A stretch of DNA of 64,000 nucleotides from NCBI RefSeq assembly GCF_039555335.1, contig NC_092646.1, forward strand, positions 29,830,680 through 29,894,679, read 5' to 3'. How positions within the stretch are numbered: position 1 is the first letter of the stretch; the number at the start of each line of letters is the position of its first letter. The notes beneath the pieces are model-generated. The model was not told the origin of the DNA and did no database searches. It saw only the letters and a list, made by a program, of their open reading frames with translations. A program made the translations under genes and the position numbers. The DNA is from Amphiura filiformis (lineage: Eukaryota; Echinodermata; Ophiuroidea; Amphilepidida; Amphiuridae). This document shows positions 12,401 through 25,900 of the stretch, in pieces.

Positions 12401-13588
12401 GAATACAATACCAATCACCTATTTAACGCGGGGTATTGATCAAAGTAAATCCTCATGAATAACAATGTCAACTAAATGTCGGTAAAGGGAGTGGACAAAG
12501 TGAATGCGTTCGCTGTGGTTCCTTCTTATCTCTTTCTTCCATGGTTTGGTGGACTGTCAAGTAACATGGATGTAAGCGTGATCCTAAAAATGCCTTTCAC
12601 GGTGACCCAAATAATTACAAGACCTCTTCTGCATCGAGGCTGGCCTTCCCTTTTGAAGGGAATTTTTTATTTAATATTACTTAGGGATTTGTGTCAACCC
12701 AACAGATTTCAAACGAAAAATTCTAATTCTGTACAGGTCATGCGTAGGCTCCTCAAAATTGACAAAATGGCCACCAAGCCGATCATTTTTCTTTTGATTT
12801 TATTGTTTTTTTAATGTGAAATAGTCTTTCTGATGTGAAAGTTCGCCCACACGGGATATTTAACTTTATGGGCAGCCATTTTTAAGGAGTCGAATCTGTT
12901 GGGTTGACATAAATCCCCACCCAATATTAAAAAATTAGCCAAAACTGAGACTATGGGGTGGAGACCATCAGGTGATTTGGCATGGACCATGTGGACTGGC
13001 CCTATTGGTAACAGAACGGCGGCAAAGAATGGACAAAAGGTTTACTGAATTCTAGCGCATAATAAAAAAAACATACAAAGAACAAAAATCATGCAGAACA
13101 CCACAGTAAATAAAATATTCAACTCTCAGTGAGTAATTTTGATCAAAACACCTGTAATACGACCTTAATTAGGATGTGCAAATTAGATCGTAAATTAGGT
13201 ATTTTTCACATACAAAATTTGACAAATAAAAACAAGTTTTTAAAGAAAATTCATAGTAAACATATTTCAACTGTAAGATGGCTCAAAATTAAGAGCTTGT
13301 TGACCTCTTTCTTCTGATACCAAATATGCCATTGTAGGTTTTAACATTGTTTAATTTTGTTATCATTGCGTGGATTTGCTAAAAGTGGACATTTTTCATG
13401 ATTTTTGTAACATACATTTTTAAAATGCCTGAAACGCCCAGAAGCAATGTCGGAAAAGTTGCAAAAATATTGCTGGCAGCTTACAACAAATGTAGTTGCC
13501 AACAATGCCTGTTTTTCACCCATTATGTTTAAAAGAAGGACATAAAAGAAAACCTTGAAAAGTTGAGTTCTGTAAAACAACCTGCAGT
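9425..13588. other. Intergenic; possible old 3.1-kb TIR element
   Basis: No gene could be supported. A 21-bp unit (AGAATTGGGGTAAAAAGAAC) is duplicated at about 9781-9826. An inverted match between about 9930-9965 (GAGCCAGTCCATGCCAAATC) and about 12970-13010 (GGCATGGACCATGTGGACTGG) may mark termini of an old element. A second inverted pair lies at 12683-12714 and 12888-12920 (CAACCCAACAGATTTC and inverse). The frame at 12210-12458 encodes a basic peptide that I do not recognise. Confidence 0.4.
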
Positions 13589-13839
13589 GGGTTATTCCAT
13601 TTATTATCCACACTCCTGCTGTGGAAGATTTTGGAAATGTCTTCCAAAGGGGGAGTATGAATTTCAAATGGAATCAACACATTAGACAGCTCCATTTGAA
13701 ACTCACTCTCCCTCAAGAGAAGGTTCGGTTGAATCTTTCTCAGAAGCTGCCTAATGTGCTCATTGCATTGGAGATTCATACTTCCCCTGTGCTAAATATT
13801 TCCAAAATCTTCCAAAGGGGTAGTGTGAAGTAATAGCCC
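13589..13839. mobile_element. Fold-back MITE, family P1 (copy 2)
   Basis: Begins GGGTTATTCCATTTATTATC and ends TGAAGTAATAGCCC. It shares with 42-319 the AAGGGGGAGTATGAATTTCAA block, the central CAGCTCCATTTGAAACTCAC segment and the inverted organisation. Somewhat diverged; non-coding. Confidence 0.75.
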
Positions 13840-14007
13840 AATTTTACTGACAACTATAGTCACTAATTTTGGTTACTCAGATTTTGGTTACTCATTCATG
13901 AACAAAATTTAGGGTTGGGATTAGAGTTGGGATTAGGTTAGGCTTTCTTATACGAGATATTATAAGAAGAATCAACCCAGTTTTTTAACGATAACACTAC
14001 TATTTGT

Positions 14008-14184
14008 AAGCTTTCCAAGCTTTTGGTATTCAACAAGCTTTCATGTCAATTCATGTTTTATGCCCTGGATGTTTATTACATTATTTGCTTAGATTCTTTC
14101 CAAGCTTTTGGTATTCAACAAGCTTTCATGGCAATCCCTGTTTAATGCCCTGGATGTTTATTATATTATTTGCTGAGATTCTCT
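14008..14184. repeat. Tandem duplication, about 88-bp period
   Basis: Two adjacent copies of a unit containing CCAAGCTTTTGGTATTCAAC and GCCCTGGATGTTTATTA, differing at a few positions. A short open frame runs through both but has no other sign of coding. Confidence 0.85.
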
Positions 14185-14750
14185 CCATGCAGAATTATTA
14201 CTGCTTATTCCTGACATGCAAATGAATGAGTTGATAATTACTTATAATTAGTAGCTTTTCTGTCTGTGGTTTTGAGACATTTCACTAACTCACAAACTGA
14301 AGAATGATATGGTCTATTCGGATGCATAATAAAATGATATTTTATAATGTTATAATGAAACGTTAAATGTTTCCTCACGCTCAACGAACTATGATAAAAA
14401 ACTATGATTTTATGATAAAAAAATTAATAAGGAATAAAAATGCTAATATTAAAATAACGCTAAAAATATACGCTATAAAGGAAGTTTTATTTCATTGTAA
14501 TTCTTGCACGTGCAACAAATGACTACATGTACTATGAGTTGACTTCTGACGTCAATGTCTGGCAGTATACGAACGCATGATCACAATTTCTATTGTTTTG
14601 TGCCTGGCAGTATGCGCGCGCATCATATTTTGTTCAGGGCTCGTGTTTTTAAAACTCCCGCCACATCACAATTAGACTATTGAACAGTGTAGTGGTTGCA
14701 CGGGGTTCCTCAAGCTTTGTTGATAAACATTGAGGTCAATTCATCTATAG

Positions 14751-15188
14751 TCACGGTTGTTTGATGTGGTAATTTATTAATTTTTCTAACAAAAACATAT
14801 ATAATGTTCAATTGTAGACCTGGACCATACCAATAGCTATCACACTAATACATATATTTTAAAGCTATTTTAAAGCTAGATTTTCGTTTGTGGTAATTTT
14901 TATTCTATAAACTGTATATTTGCGTGCAAATTGAGGGCGCTATTTTCATATATTTTAAAATTAAATTAGCCAAATAATATGACTTATTCATTACATTTTA
15001 TTATAATTTGTTTTTGAAATTTTCCTTGCCATTTGTTAGTATTGTTTCTGATGTTCTAATACCATTATACAAGTGTCTACCACTTGTAAAGATGCAAACA
15101 AGATTCAAGATAAATAGCGCCATCATTGTTCAACTTGACTTGAAAAATTAATAGCAAAAAAAATTACATTACATCAAACAACCGTGAG
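14751..15188. mobile_element. Inverted-repeat element (MITE-like)
   Basis: The left end (CACGGTTGTTTGATGTGG, then AATTTTTC) is repeated inverted at 15138-15188 (GAAAAATTAATAG, then ACATCAAACAACCGTGAG). About 440 bp in all, AT-rich, no coding potential. Confidence 0.7.
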
Positions 15189-15888
15189 TGTGTTTCAAAG
15201 GCCCTTTAATATTTTGAGGCGTTCATAACTCTAGTATGCAGCATTAACCACCATTACATTGCTCATTACAAATAAAGAGCTCAGTTTAGGTGGCCCAAAC
15301 CTTTTCTTGATTATATTTATTCTCAATGTCAAAACAATTAAAATTGAGAATTATAACTTCCGGTTTTGAGAGCCGTTTTGGGACACTTTGACCTCTGACA
15401 TATCTAGGAAATTGCTGTAATTATTATTAATTTGTTTATTATTGTCATAATGATAACATCAAAAATATTTCAGTAATTAATTTTTTCAATAATACTATTT
15501 TTTGGGTTTGTTTTCATTCTTAAAAAACATTTTAGATTTTTTAGCAATTTTCTGAATTTTCCCAATAAGTCAGAGGGCAGCTTGTCCCAAAACTGCAAAA
15601 ACTGTTCCACAATGCATTGCAAACTTCCAATGCCAATTGGGCTTATTTGGAACAAGCTGAAATGTTTACCACGTTACAACCAAAAAATTTGCAATTTTGA
15701 ACCAATGTCGTCAATTAGGCCTAAAGATATTGTTTGATTAGCGGTACCCGACCTACCCTATTAGGCCCGAATAAAAAAATCAATTAATAAAAAAAAGGAA
15801 ACAAAAAATGTAATTAAAAGAAAAAGAAGAAAAAAGATCTAAGGCCGTAATTAAACACAATTAACAGGTTTGAAAGCTGCATTGGTAA
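15189..15888. other. Intergenic, no gene seen
   Basis: AT-rich, with an A-rich stretch at 15770-15840. No repeat borders or coding frames could be supported. Confidence 0.4.
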
Positions 15889-16332
15889 GGGGCTGTGCAA
15901 TAATTACGAGCCCTGGGGGAGGGTAAAATAGGGGGGGCAAGAAATTTTTGGCGAGCCGAAAGGGGGCAAACAATTTTTGGCAAGCCGAGAGGGGGGCAAG
16001 CGATTTTTGGCCTTTTAATAAAACGCTCTAAAAAGGCTTAGGAAAACCGTACGGAAACGCTTTAATATGCAAATTTTCCTGCTCGCTGCGCTCGCAACAT
16101 GTATATAGACCATTTAAGGCTGTTTGCGCTCGCAACATGTATATAGACCATTTAAGGTTTGCAAATTGGGATCCCAAAAATTTGGCATATGCAAGGGGGG
16201 AGGGCAAAGAATTTTTGGCGGGCCGAGAGGGGGGGGCCAAGTGATTTTTGGCGGGCCGAGGGGGGAAGCGATTTTTGGCGAGACGTTTGGAAATTTTACC
16301 CCCGGGGGCTCATAATTATTGCACAGCCCCTA
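15889..16332. mobile_element. MITE with GGGGCTGTGCAATAATTA ends (copy 1)
   Basis: The left end GGGGCTGTGCAATAATTACG is the inverse of the right end (CATAATTATTGCACAGCCCC), and both sides carry TAA, as expected of a PIF/Harbinger-like 3-bp target duplication. The interior has several G-rich units of the type GGGCAAGAAATTTTTGGCG and an internal direct duplication around CGCTCGCAACATGTATATAG. A second copy is at 57514-57920. Non-coding; superfamily is an inference from end and target length. Confidence 0.8.
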
Positions 16333-16731
16333 ACTTTTTATCACAAAGAATGTCATTGAATAAAATTGTAAAAAAATTAATCCCTACCTACCCTATTTTT
16401 TATGTTACGCCAATCAAACAATATTTTAGGCCTTATCTCATAATTTATCTTATCATCTCAAAATTATGTAAACTATGTCATCATTTAACTTGTCATCTTG
16501 AAGTTGTCTCATAAACTCAAAATTATGTCGTCAATTATCATATCATTTATCTCATCATCGCGAAATCATGTTGTCAACAATGTCGTCATTTACCTCGTCA
16601 TCTCATCAACTCGATGTGTCTCATAGGTGCTTCCGTACTACCTTAGACTAACACTACCAGGCTACTCTCATTACGTGGCTGTCATTTCTGGCTGCTATTT
16701 TGGTTGAAAAGCGAATTTTATTTTTTTGCAG
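16333..16731. other. Upstream region of the transporter gene
   Basis: Contains a diverged TCATCTCA/TTATCATC-rich low-complexity stretch (16430-16630). The segment just before 16732 ends in TTTTTTTGCAG, a good splice acceptor, so the coding exon may be preceded by a 5'-UTR exon further left that I cannot identify. No core promoter could be recognised. Confidence 0.4.
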
Positions 16732-16733
16732 AG

Positions 16734-16920
16734 ATGGAACGAAAAGACACAATGTGGTCATGGGCTATTCTTGCTGTGGTAACATTGAGCGTGTTTCTTG
16801 AAGTTGGAACAATAAAAGGGTTAAGCGTCTTACTCCCTGATATAAAGGAGCAACTTTTAAGTCGAACCTGGATCATTGGTTCTTGTATATCAATCATTTA
16901 TGGATGGGGTTATCTTTTAG
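16734..16920 (+). CDS. Transporter coding exon 1
   Basis: Encodes residues 1-62: a short N-terminus, the first helix with the atypical M-W-S-W, the G-L-S-V-L-L-P-D-I segment equivalent to the conserved S-F-G-V-F-F of MCTs, and helix 2. The donor is TTTTAG|GTAAGT, phase 1. Confidence 0.85.
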
Positions 16921-19900
16921 GTAAGTGATTACTAAGACCAACTTCATTTTTGTTTGCAAAATTGAGCATTTTTCAACAATTTCTGGTAAAAATTGTCAAA
17001 AAAAATTAAAAAACGGGTCCTAGATATTTAAAAACTAATAAAAAAAAATTACTGAAGAAATTTGGGCCAAAAAACCCCGTTTTTAGATTTTCTACAAAAG
17101 TTAGCATTTTTGCCCAAATTTGGCCTCACAGATGGATTAATCAAGTCATTTCCATTCTAAATAGATTACTTTTATATACTTTAGACCAACAATAATTATT
17201 ATTTAGAAGTTATGAGGCCCAAAATTTTCCATTATTCCAGGGTTAAGGTGGTACTACACACCCTGATCAATTTTGTGACTAATTTTGCATTTTTTCTCAA
17301 AAAATAACTACACACTGGTAACAAAAGTTATTTATATCACAGGGGCAATTAATCCAATTACTTCACTGAAATTTCAATGATTCAAGACAAGTGGTTCATT
17401 ATATGTTAAGAAATGAGGTACATTGTTTTCTTTTCTTATCATATACATTGAGTCTTGAGTCACTGACATTCCAGTGTAGTAACTGGATTCCTTTCCCCTA
17501 TAATATACATAACTTTTGTTACCAGTGTGTTATTGTTTTTTGAGAAAAATGCAAAAATAGTCTCAAATTTATCAAGGGGTGTAGTACCACCTTAAGACCA
17601 CCCGTAAGTACTACTTTTTATTTCTTACTTTTCTCCACAGGTTTGTCTGCAAATGCACTAGTAAATCGATTTGGGGCTCGTTTCTGTCTTATGTTATCCG
17701 GATTGATTTCTAGTTTTGGATTGCTCGTCTGCGCATTTGCAACAAGTGAACAATCGCTTCTTCTTGGACTTCTTTTATTGGGTAAGAAATCTTGAAATAA
17801 TATACATTAGGAAATGAATTTGGAGAAAACCTTCTGTTAATAAAATACTATGCTGAGCCCAGTAATTTCAGATGATTGAGCTCAGTAATATATCAAAGAA
17901 TGTCTTCCAATTCATGAAAACAAATAGATAATCAGCTTATCGGATTAAAAGGGAAGGTCTTGCTGCTCAGCGAGTGTTTGTAATCATCAGAAGGTTTTCT
18001 CCAAATTCATTCTCTAATGAGTTTGCTAACTAATTTAACCTCTATCTGTACATTCGAAACGGATGGACAATGCCCCTTTTTATATCTTTCAAGTATGTTT
18101 TTGAAGGCAGATATAGGCTTAGTTCATATCAGTGGCTGATTTAAAGGAAGTCTCCGGCAATCATAACATTATGCCTTACATGTTGGAAAAATAATTATCA
18201 AGCACGAACCATATGGTTATATTTAAACTTATGTTGACCATAAAAACGAATATCAGCCGGTTATTCCAGACTTGTAGTATTGAGTACCCGTACGCGTACC
18301 CGGGCCATGGGTACGGGTACGGTTATGGGTACAGAAATTGGGACTAGACTACGGGTACGGGTCCCGGTATGGGTACGGATACGGACATGGGTACGGGTAC
18401 GGAAATTGGGACTCAAGTACTTGTATGGGTCCTGCTATGGGTATGAGTGTAAACAAATCAATTAAACAAGTACAAAAAGAGATAAAATATTGGTGGTCAT
18501 AGTGAATCTAGCTGGAAAGTGGCATATTTTGGTATGCAAGTGAAAAAAAATATGTCTGTGTATGGACACCCAGACTGCGCAATACCAATTTCAACATACA
18601 TTTAGCAGTGATGTAGCTTTCGAGTCTAGACTTGGACTCAAGTAAGGACTCGAGTCCACTTTTTGCTGGACTCAGACTCGGCTCGGAATCGAACATTAAA
18701 AGGCTCAGCTCGGCTCGGACAAAAATGGACTCGGGTTCAAATCAATCCATGTACAATGTGGAAAAACATCAATTGGACTTGACTTGTCGATTTTCCAAGT
18801 AAGACGAATCTTTCATGCACATCCACACAACCACCAGATTATCCATTAGCTTTTAATCATATTATTATTTATCATTAAGTACGGACCTCTTCATTCATTT
18901 GACTCAGATGCACAAGCCTGGGCACAAAAAGTACATGTGGCGGAAAGTGTTCATACCCATGTAGTCAGTCAATCAGTCAGTCAGTCAGTCAGTCACATTA
19001 TCATGTACATGTACTTCTTCATGTGTGCAGCTGCTGCAAAACTGAATCATATTGGGAAAATGTTTGTTTTGTTTTTTTATTAGATGCATTAGATTTTTTT
19101 ATTATCTAATCCCGGTAATCCGGCACATTATGACACCACATTGAATCCAATGTGACTTCAAAAATCAAAGTTAAAGTTACAAGCATTTGATTAGACGAAG
19201 GTTCAGTTGTAAAAGTGTCAATCTGGCCTATTCAAAACTCCATGGACTAGACACCTGGTTTGAGATTGGTGAATGGCTAATTTGTGCGTGCCTTTACTTT
19301 AAAACAAAAGGAACAAAGGAGCTGACAAATAAAATGAAAGTTATGAAAGGTACAGAGAAGTAAAAACTGAAATAAAAACTGCTTTAAATAAAACTTCATT
19401 GAAGAAACTGTGTTGTCTCGTTGTTGCGCTTGTTGAAATCTTTTTTGCGCCTTGTATAGGCCGGTTTGTCACTTATAAAACGGGACCTTTGTCTATTCAA
19501 TATTGCTTGTAACTTTAATTCTTGAGGTCACATTGAATTCAACGTGGTGTCATAATGTGCAGGCTTAGATAGTGCATCTATTAAAGAAAACCAAATTTAC
19601 CCCAATATGGTTAACCGGTTCAGTTTTGAAATTATGATTATTTTTCCAAGTGTACGGATGGGTGGCAGTGTGCAATGTACGTTTACAATGTAGATCTACA
19701 TAATGTGTGCAACATACATGTACATGTTGTGTAGCCAAGGCTGGATTTACCTTTTTCGGGGCCCTGGACACCTCAACCAGGCTAAAATAAAATTAAGGGC
19801 ACTTGCTATCTGGATTCATGAGTTACTCCCCACCCAACCCCATCCATGATGTAACCTATTTGTTTTAATTATGATCAGTGGACTCACAGTGGGATTCATG

Positions 19901-22900
19901 AGTGAAGTTAATATGCATCTCGGAAGTGATAGTAGATCTACTCTCACTTTCCTACATGGACGTAGCCATGCTGTATGGTACCAGTACCCATGAGTAATTT
20001 CAAGCTGACACAGGAGCGTACTAGGAAGGGTTTTTTTTTTTTATTTCAAACTCTAATGGTGACCCGCAGGTCAAATTGCTAGAATTGAACATTAAACACA
20101 CCTAAACAGACACAATGCAATTTGCAGGCAGCAGCTTAATCAGCGCCAATATTGCAACATTGAATTTGAAACAAACAACTATACAAACATCTAATCCAAC
20201 CCAACCCCATCCCCCAGTAGGCAATGAGGATAAAGTGCCTTGCCCAAGGACACAACACGTTGGCACGAGCGGGGCTCGAACTCACAACCTATGCATTATG
20301 AGTCGGGCGCCTTATCCACTCTGCCACACGTGCTCCCAACCACCACCAGGGTTCGAACAGGCAACCTCTTGCACCATAGTCGAAAGCCTCATCGATTGAG
20401 CTAACATGACTTGCCACTGGGGTTTAATAATAGATAACATTTACAGGGGTCTAATAGCACAAATATAAATAGCATTAGCAGTGTACCAAAGGTAAACTAT
20501 ATCTTGACCTTAGGTAATATTCTCTTAAAACGATCTATTCATTTTTGAAAAGTTGACAAGGGAAACTATTCACATGGGGATATAACAGATTTATCTTCAA
20601 ATTTATTCGGATATCTCTTCAAAATGAATTGGATACTCTCATCAATTTTACAAGAAACTCGTCAAAATTTATAAGATTGCCTTGTTATTTTAAAAAGTGA
20701 TAGATTCTTGTCCAAAATGAGCAAACTTATCATAAATGACCAATGACTTTGTTGTAGTCACTTATTGATATCAGCCCAGCAAACACAAAACATTTTTAAA
20801 ACGTTTTAAATAAGTTATATTTTGGGTTTTGGTTTAGGTAAAACGTTTTAATAACATTAAAATGTCGGGTTATATAAAGGTCATGAAATCGTTCGTTTTA
20901 AAACGTTTTGTATGAAAACACACTACAACAATATTTTAAAAATGTTTTCGAAATGTCATTGAAAACTATTTTTGCAAACATTTTTGGTCAAATATTTTGT
21001 CAACACTTAAATAACATTATGTTAAAATATTTGCACCCAGCAAACACAGAAATGTTCTTCAAATGTATTTTACAAAACGTTTTAATAACATTTAAATGTC
21101 GGGTTATATAAAGGTCGTGAAAACATTTTAAAAACGTTATTGTAAATATTTTGGGCAAACAATTTTTGCAAAATATTTTTCAACCCCAAAATAACATTCT
21201 GTTTAGAATGATTTGTACCAAGTTTTCAAAAATGTTTTGGAATGTTATTAAAACGTTTTAAAACCTTTATATAACACGACATTTACAGAAAACATGCTGT
21301 GCAGTAAATTACCAACAAATGTTATTTAAAGGTGAACCTCATTGAAAATAAAGTTATATATCAATGGAAAGCTTATTATTTTCCCCGATTTTTTTGATGG
21401 CCAATAAAGCTGAAAAATTAAAAAAATTAATGAATTTTTGGTATTTTTTAAGGCGCCCAAAAAGCACCCAAATCAATCGTCTATGACCTTGGGAATGCTC
21501 GTGACGTAAGCTCAGGATTCGCAGTCACGTGATCCTACTCGGAAACACGAAAACAAGACTTGCTTCCTGTACTTTACAAGCTGCCCGGCAAGTCTGATTT
21601 TCACAATAACCATGATAAAGCTTGAAATTAGAGGAATCTTCAAGTTGCTGGTTCCTTCTATATATTAGAAATAATAGAATCATTGTCAACACATACATTT
21701 TCCGTAAATTTTTGACAAAATCAGTCATAACTGGCTGGGTATAAATTGGGTAATTGAGTTTGAATTTCGCGCTGGATTCAATTCCATGCGCAAATGCTTG
21801 CTGCTACCGTTCATGTCATGGACTGAATAAACGGTCGAATAACACAATTAAATACTTGTTTGTGACATTCCCTATTCTTGATTCATTTTTAAATATCGTC
21901 TTGCAGTAATCAAAAAATTAATAAAAAACCGCCGATTTCATAAAATCCAGCCCATATAAAGGTTTTCATATTTAGCGCATTGCGGTAATACATTCTTTCC
22001 ACACAATCACGATTGAAAGAAACAGATACATTATTATAAAATAAATACAATTTAGGCTTAGTAGACCATTACGTTATTTGAAGGAATTCTGAAATCTGAA
22101 TGAATAAAATTAAAATATTGTCACTTGTATCACGATTATTTAATGATAGTACAATCAGTGTACGGTACTGAAAAAGTGAAACATTCATGTCCGGTAGCAC
22201 TTGCGCTGTGTGTTTAAGCAGATTTGATCAATCGTTCCCTTATATTTGGAACATTTATAGGAATTACAGGAATAAATTTTGCTGATGAAGTAGCAATAAG
22301 TTGGAAATATCAGAATGTGAATATCAAATCGGTCATTTTGTCTGCAAGTACAGTACAGTCGCGGATACCGAACACTCGGCGACTGAGACTCAGTCAGTCA
22401 CTGAGTTCATCCCGTATGTATCTACGAGTACGAGTTCGCCTATCATACATGACCGGTTGTAAAGCTAAGAAGTAATTAAAAAGTCCTGTACATGTACCTT
22501 ATTCTATTTCTTCATTTTCTCATTGTGATAAGTTCATCTGAACTGGTAGCACTAGCAGTTATTTTTCCGGTTTTCATTCCGGTTCTTCGGCGAATCTTCG
22601 CTCTTCGTGCTTTACTGTAATATTCCCCATGCATATCGTGGATGGCCTGGCCTTTCCCAAATAATAATATGCACATATTTATTAAGCGCTTATAAAAACA
22701 AAAGCAAATATTATAGGCAAAAATATTTACCCCCATACAAAATAAAGCACAAACTACTCAAAGTTTTGCAAATCATCTGTCTGGAGTAATCTCCTTTATT
22801 TATAAATAAGTTTTCTTGTAAATCCGAATCTCTTTTCTCCGTAAGTTCCGGGGCCCTCTCCTGGGAATTTTCCGGGCCCATGGATACAATGAAATCAAAC

Positions 22901-25900
22901 TTCTCGGAGAGAAGTTTACAAAATATTTATTCCCGTAAGTTACAGGACCACTCCCAGGAATTTCCTGAGCCCTTTCCAAAAATTACTCCCCGTAAGTTAC
23001 GGGGCCCTTAAATTTACTCCCCATCAGTTATGAGGCCCCTCCCGGGAATTTCTCGAGCCCTACCTATACACACAGTGTAAATTTATTGTATCCTTACGAT
23101 TTTATTTAAATAAATTTTTCCAATTTGAAAACCCTTTAAAAGCAAATACATATAGGGGCAAGTACTTACATTTCTTGTAAATAATCCCATTTTGGATGTA
23201 ATTTCTGGCCCTGTCCGTTATTTTTCCGCCAAACAAGTTTTTGGCACAGAAACTTGACCCAACCCCCCCCCACCCCCTTTTTTTTTTTTCTTTTTTTTTT
23301 TTTTGTTTGACTGTTGAAATTTGAATATTTAATTTCCCTGCCTTTTGGTTATCCTCTTAAATGTAATGAATTTTTCATTACATTTATTCCTGAAGAAAAA
23401 ACAATCGTGGTAGCAGCGGGCTACGAAAACTCGCAAAAAACTCCTAATAAATTTTATTCTTGGGAGAAAAAGAGAACGTAGGAAGACCCCTGGCTTACTA
23501 TCCCCATGTCAACCTGGGATTGAATCCCCCCCCCCTCTCTCTCTACTTCCCTCAGGACACTTCAGACCTCGCCTGTGTATGTACCTATACTCACATTTTT
23601 TAAACAACAAGGAGGAACTTGAGGTTGGCCTCTTTTATGGTACCAACAAAATTTTCCAGGCAAGTCTGTCACGTATACCAGGGACTGTCTTTTCCGACTT
23701 TAACGCAAGGCATTAAAAACGTGTAGCTCTTCTAGAGCCCTTGAAAAGAGCTATTTAGAGCCTTAACACAACCGGCAAAGGAGAGCTAAAATCGCTCTTA
23801 AACCAGATATAAAGGAAAGCCGCAGAGAGTGATTGCTCTTGCTCTCGTCAAAAGCCAGTCCTTGGTATGCGATTTGTATAATGAACTTTTGCACACATTA
23901 AGTTGTTATTTTCCAATAGTATATTGCTTTAGCTAATGCTATTTACGTTTTACTGTTAATTGTATAAAACCTGAATTTTTAATAAGGTGGTACAATTTGG
24001 CCGGATGGGGGGTAACCTGCTGCCTCTGGGTGCACATCTAAGAATACCATTGCGTTGGACAGATTTTGCTTGAACATCAATTCCCCCATCCGGTCAAGGT
24101 GCACATCATCCTTGAAAATACCTTCTGCATGAGGAATAATCAGGTGGGAGTGTTTGACCGCATATGCGTTCCCCAACTCCTTGCATACTTTGCACATATT
24201 TTTGCCTCAAGAGAATATCTGACCAGATTAAGCGTGTCTCTGGCAGAATTCCCCTTATACCCTTAAGTGTTTCTTCAACTCTAGATCTGATATCCCCTAA
24301 ACTGGATTTGAAAATGTCATTTGTTCCCAAAGGTAGAATCATAGTCGTTGATATTCGTAACGATTCAAATATCTTCTCAGTCGGTCTGACACCGCGTAAA
24401 GCCGTCCCCCGCCAAGTCCCTTCCACTTCATGAGACCGCCCCATGTAATTGGGGCTCACCTTCCCCAGCCCGTCGTATGATGCTATCCCCCATAACTAGC
24501 GTTCGCGTCTGACCTGTAGATGATAAAAGAAACAAGCGGGAATCCCAAGCTTGCAACTGGCTTGATGCCGGTTGCAAGCTTGGGATCAAGTAATTAATCG
24601 ATTGGAGTGGACTGATTAATTTGCAGGTAAGTTTCCTGTCGTACGTGACAGTTAGCAGCCTGGACAACCGATTCTTTAGAAATGCTTAGTCGCGCTGAAA
24701 TTCGATCGATACATGTTAAAATCAGCACAATTCAGAGATACACCTTTTTGCTATGAAATTAATTTTCTCGGTCAAATATACATTTTTTTACAAATCCTGT
24801 TGTTAAAATTAAGCATCAAATTGTGTCTTTTAGTGTGATATTTTTGATTTTTATAGGCCTTCAGTTCGCACGCGAGCTTTTTACGGAATTCATTTTTTAG
24901 CGTCTCAAACGAATATAGTTTGCTAAAGAAAGATATTTCCCACCTCTGTAAAGCACATCGTGTGGGTCTATATATTATAGTTTTGTTAGAATTTCCGTTT
25001 TTATTTTACCCTTTTTCCCTTCATACTCCGAAAATGTCTAACTCAGTTCTTTTATCTCGAGAGCAACCAACAGAAATAGTCGATATTTCCTTTGTTGTTT
25101 ATCCAGGTCAATTTTCCATTGAAAGCAAATTGCCCGACCAGCGATTTGGTAGCCCAAATCCCCAATTGAGTGTTCTGGTTAAACATGATCAGTAGGAGCG
25201 CTATAGGCCTGGGAATTTCTTTGCTATATTGAAGTTCTAGCAACACTGTAGCCATGCCGGTATTCCTATTAAACCCAGGGATATCGATCCACAATGCTAG
25301 TATTAGCCTTAGATTTCACTCGTTGATTTTGAAAAATGGTCAGCCGGCAGTTAAAATAGTGAAATGAAAACGCAAATTCTGACAAAACTATGATATATCG
25401 CTCACGGTGATGTGCGTTAGAAAGTTGGGAAAAATCCTTCATTAGCGAACTATCTTACTTTGAAAAGCTAAAAGGTTGATCCAAAAAAAAAGGCTCGCGG
25501 ACAGAGTTTAAGCCTATCAAAATCGAAAATCTTACACTAAATGACTAAATTTCACGCCTAAGTTTAACACTAGAATTTGAAAAAAAATACAGTATCAAGC
25601 ACTACAATTTTTCCTGACATTTACTGAAACAATGAAAATGATTGCTTTTCATTTGGCCGAGAAAATCAATTTTACATCGAAAAGGTGTAACTAAAAATTT
25701 AGCTCATTTCAACACCAAATTCGATCGTTTGTATTGCCTCATTAAATGACTGAGTGAGCCTTGCCAAACAAAAGAATCGGTTGTGCAGGCTGCTAACTGG
25801 TGACACTTTTAATATTTCTTTATTATTCACACTTCCATTTTTAATATTCATACCCCTGTTTTCTTACACTTGCTTTTAGTCTGGCTCGTCTGCGCCTCCT

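Noticed and set aside
12210-12458. Basic 82-residue frame preceded by a pyrimidine-rich TTTCAG
   Set aside because: Could be an isolated exon, but no partner exon, conserved motif or paralogue was found.
25052-25294. 80-codon frame antisense to the fold-back centre
   Set aside because: Simply the other strand of a highly similar repeat; its conservation follows from recent copy divergence.
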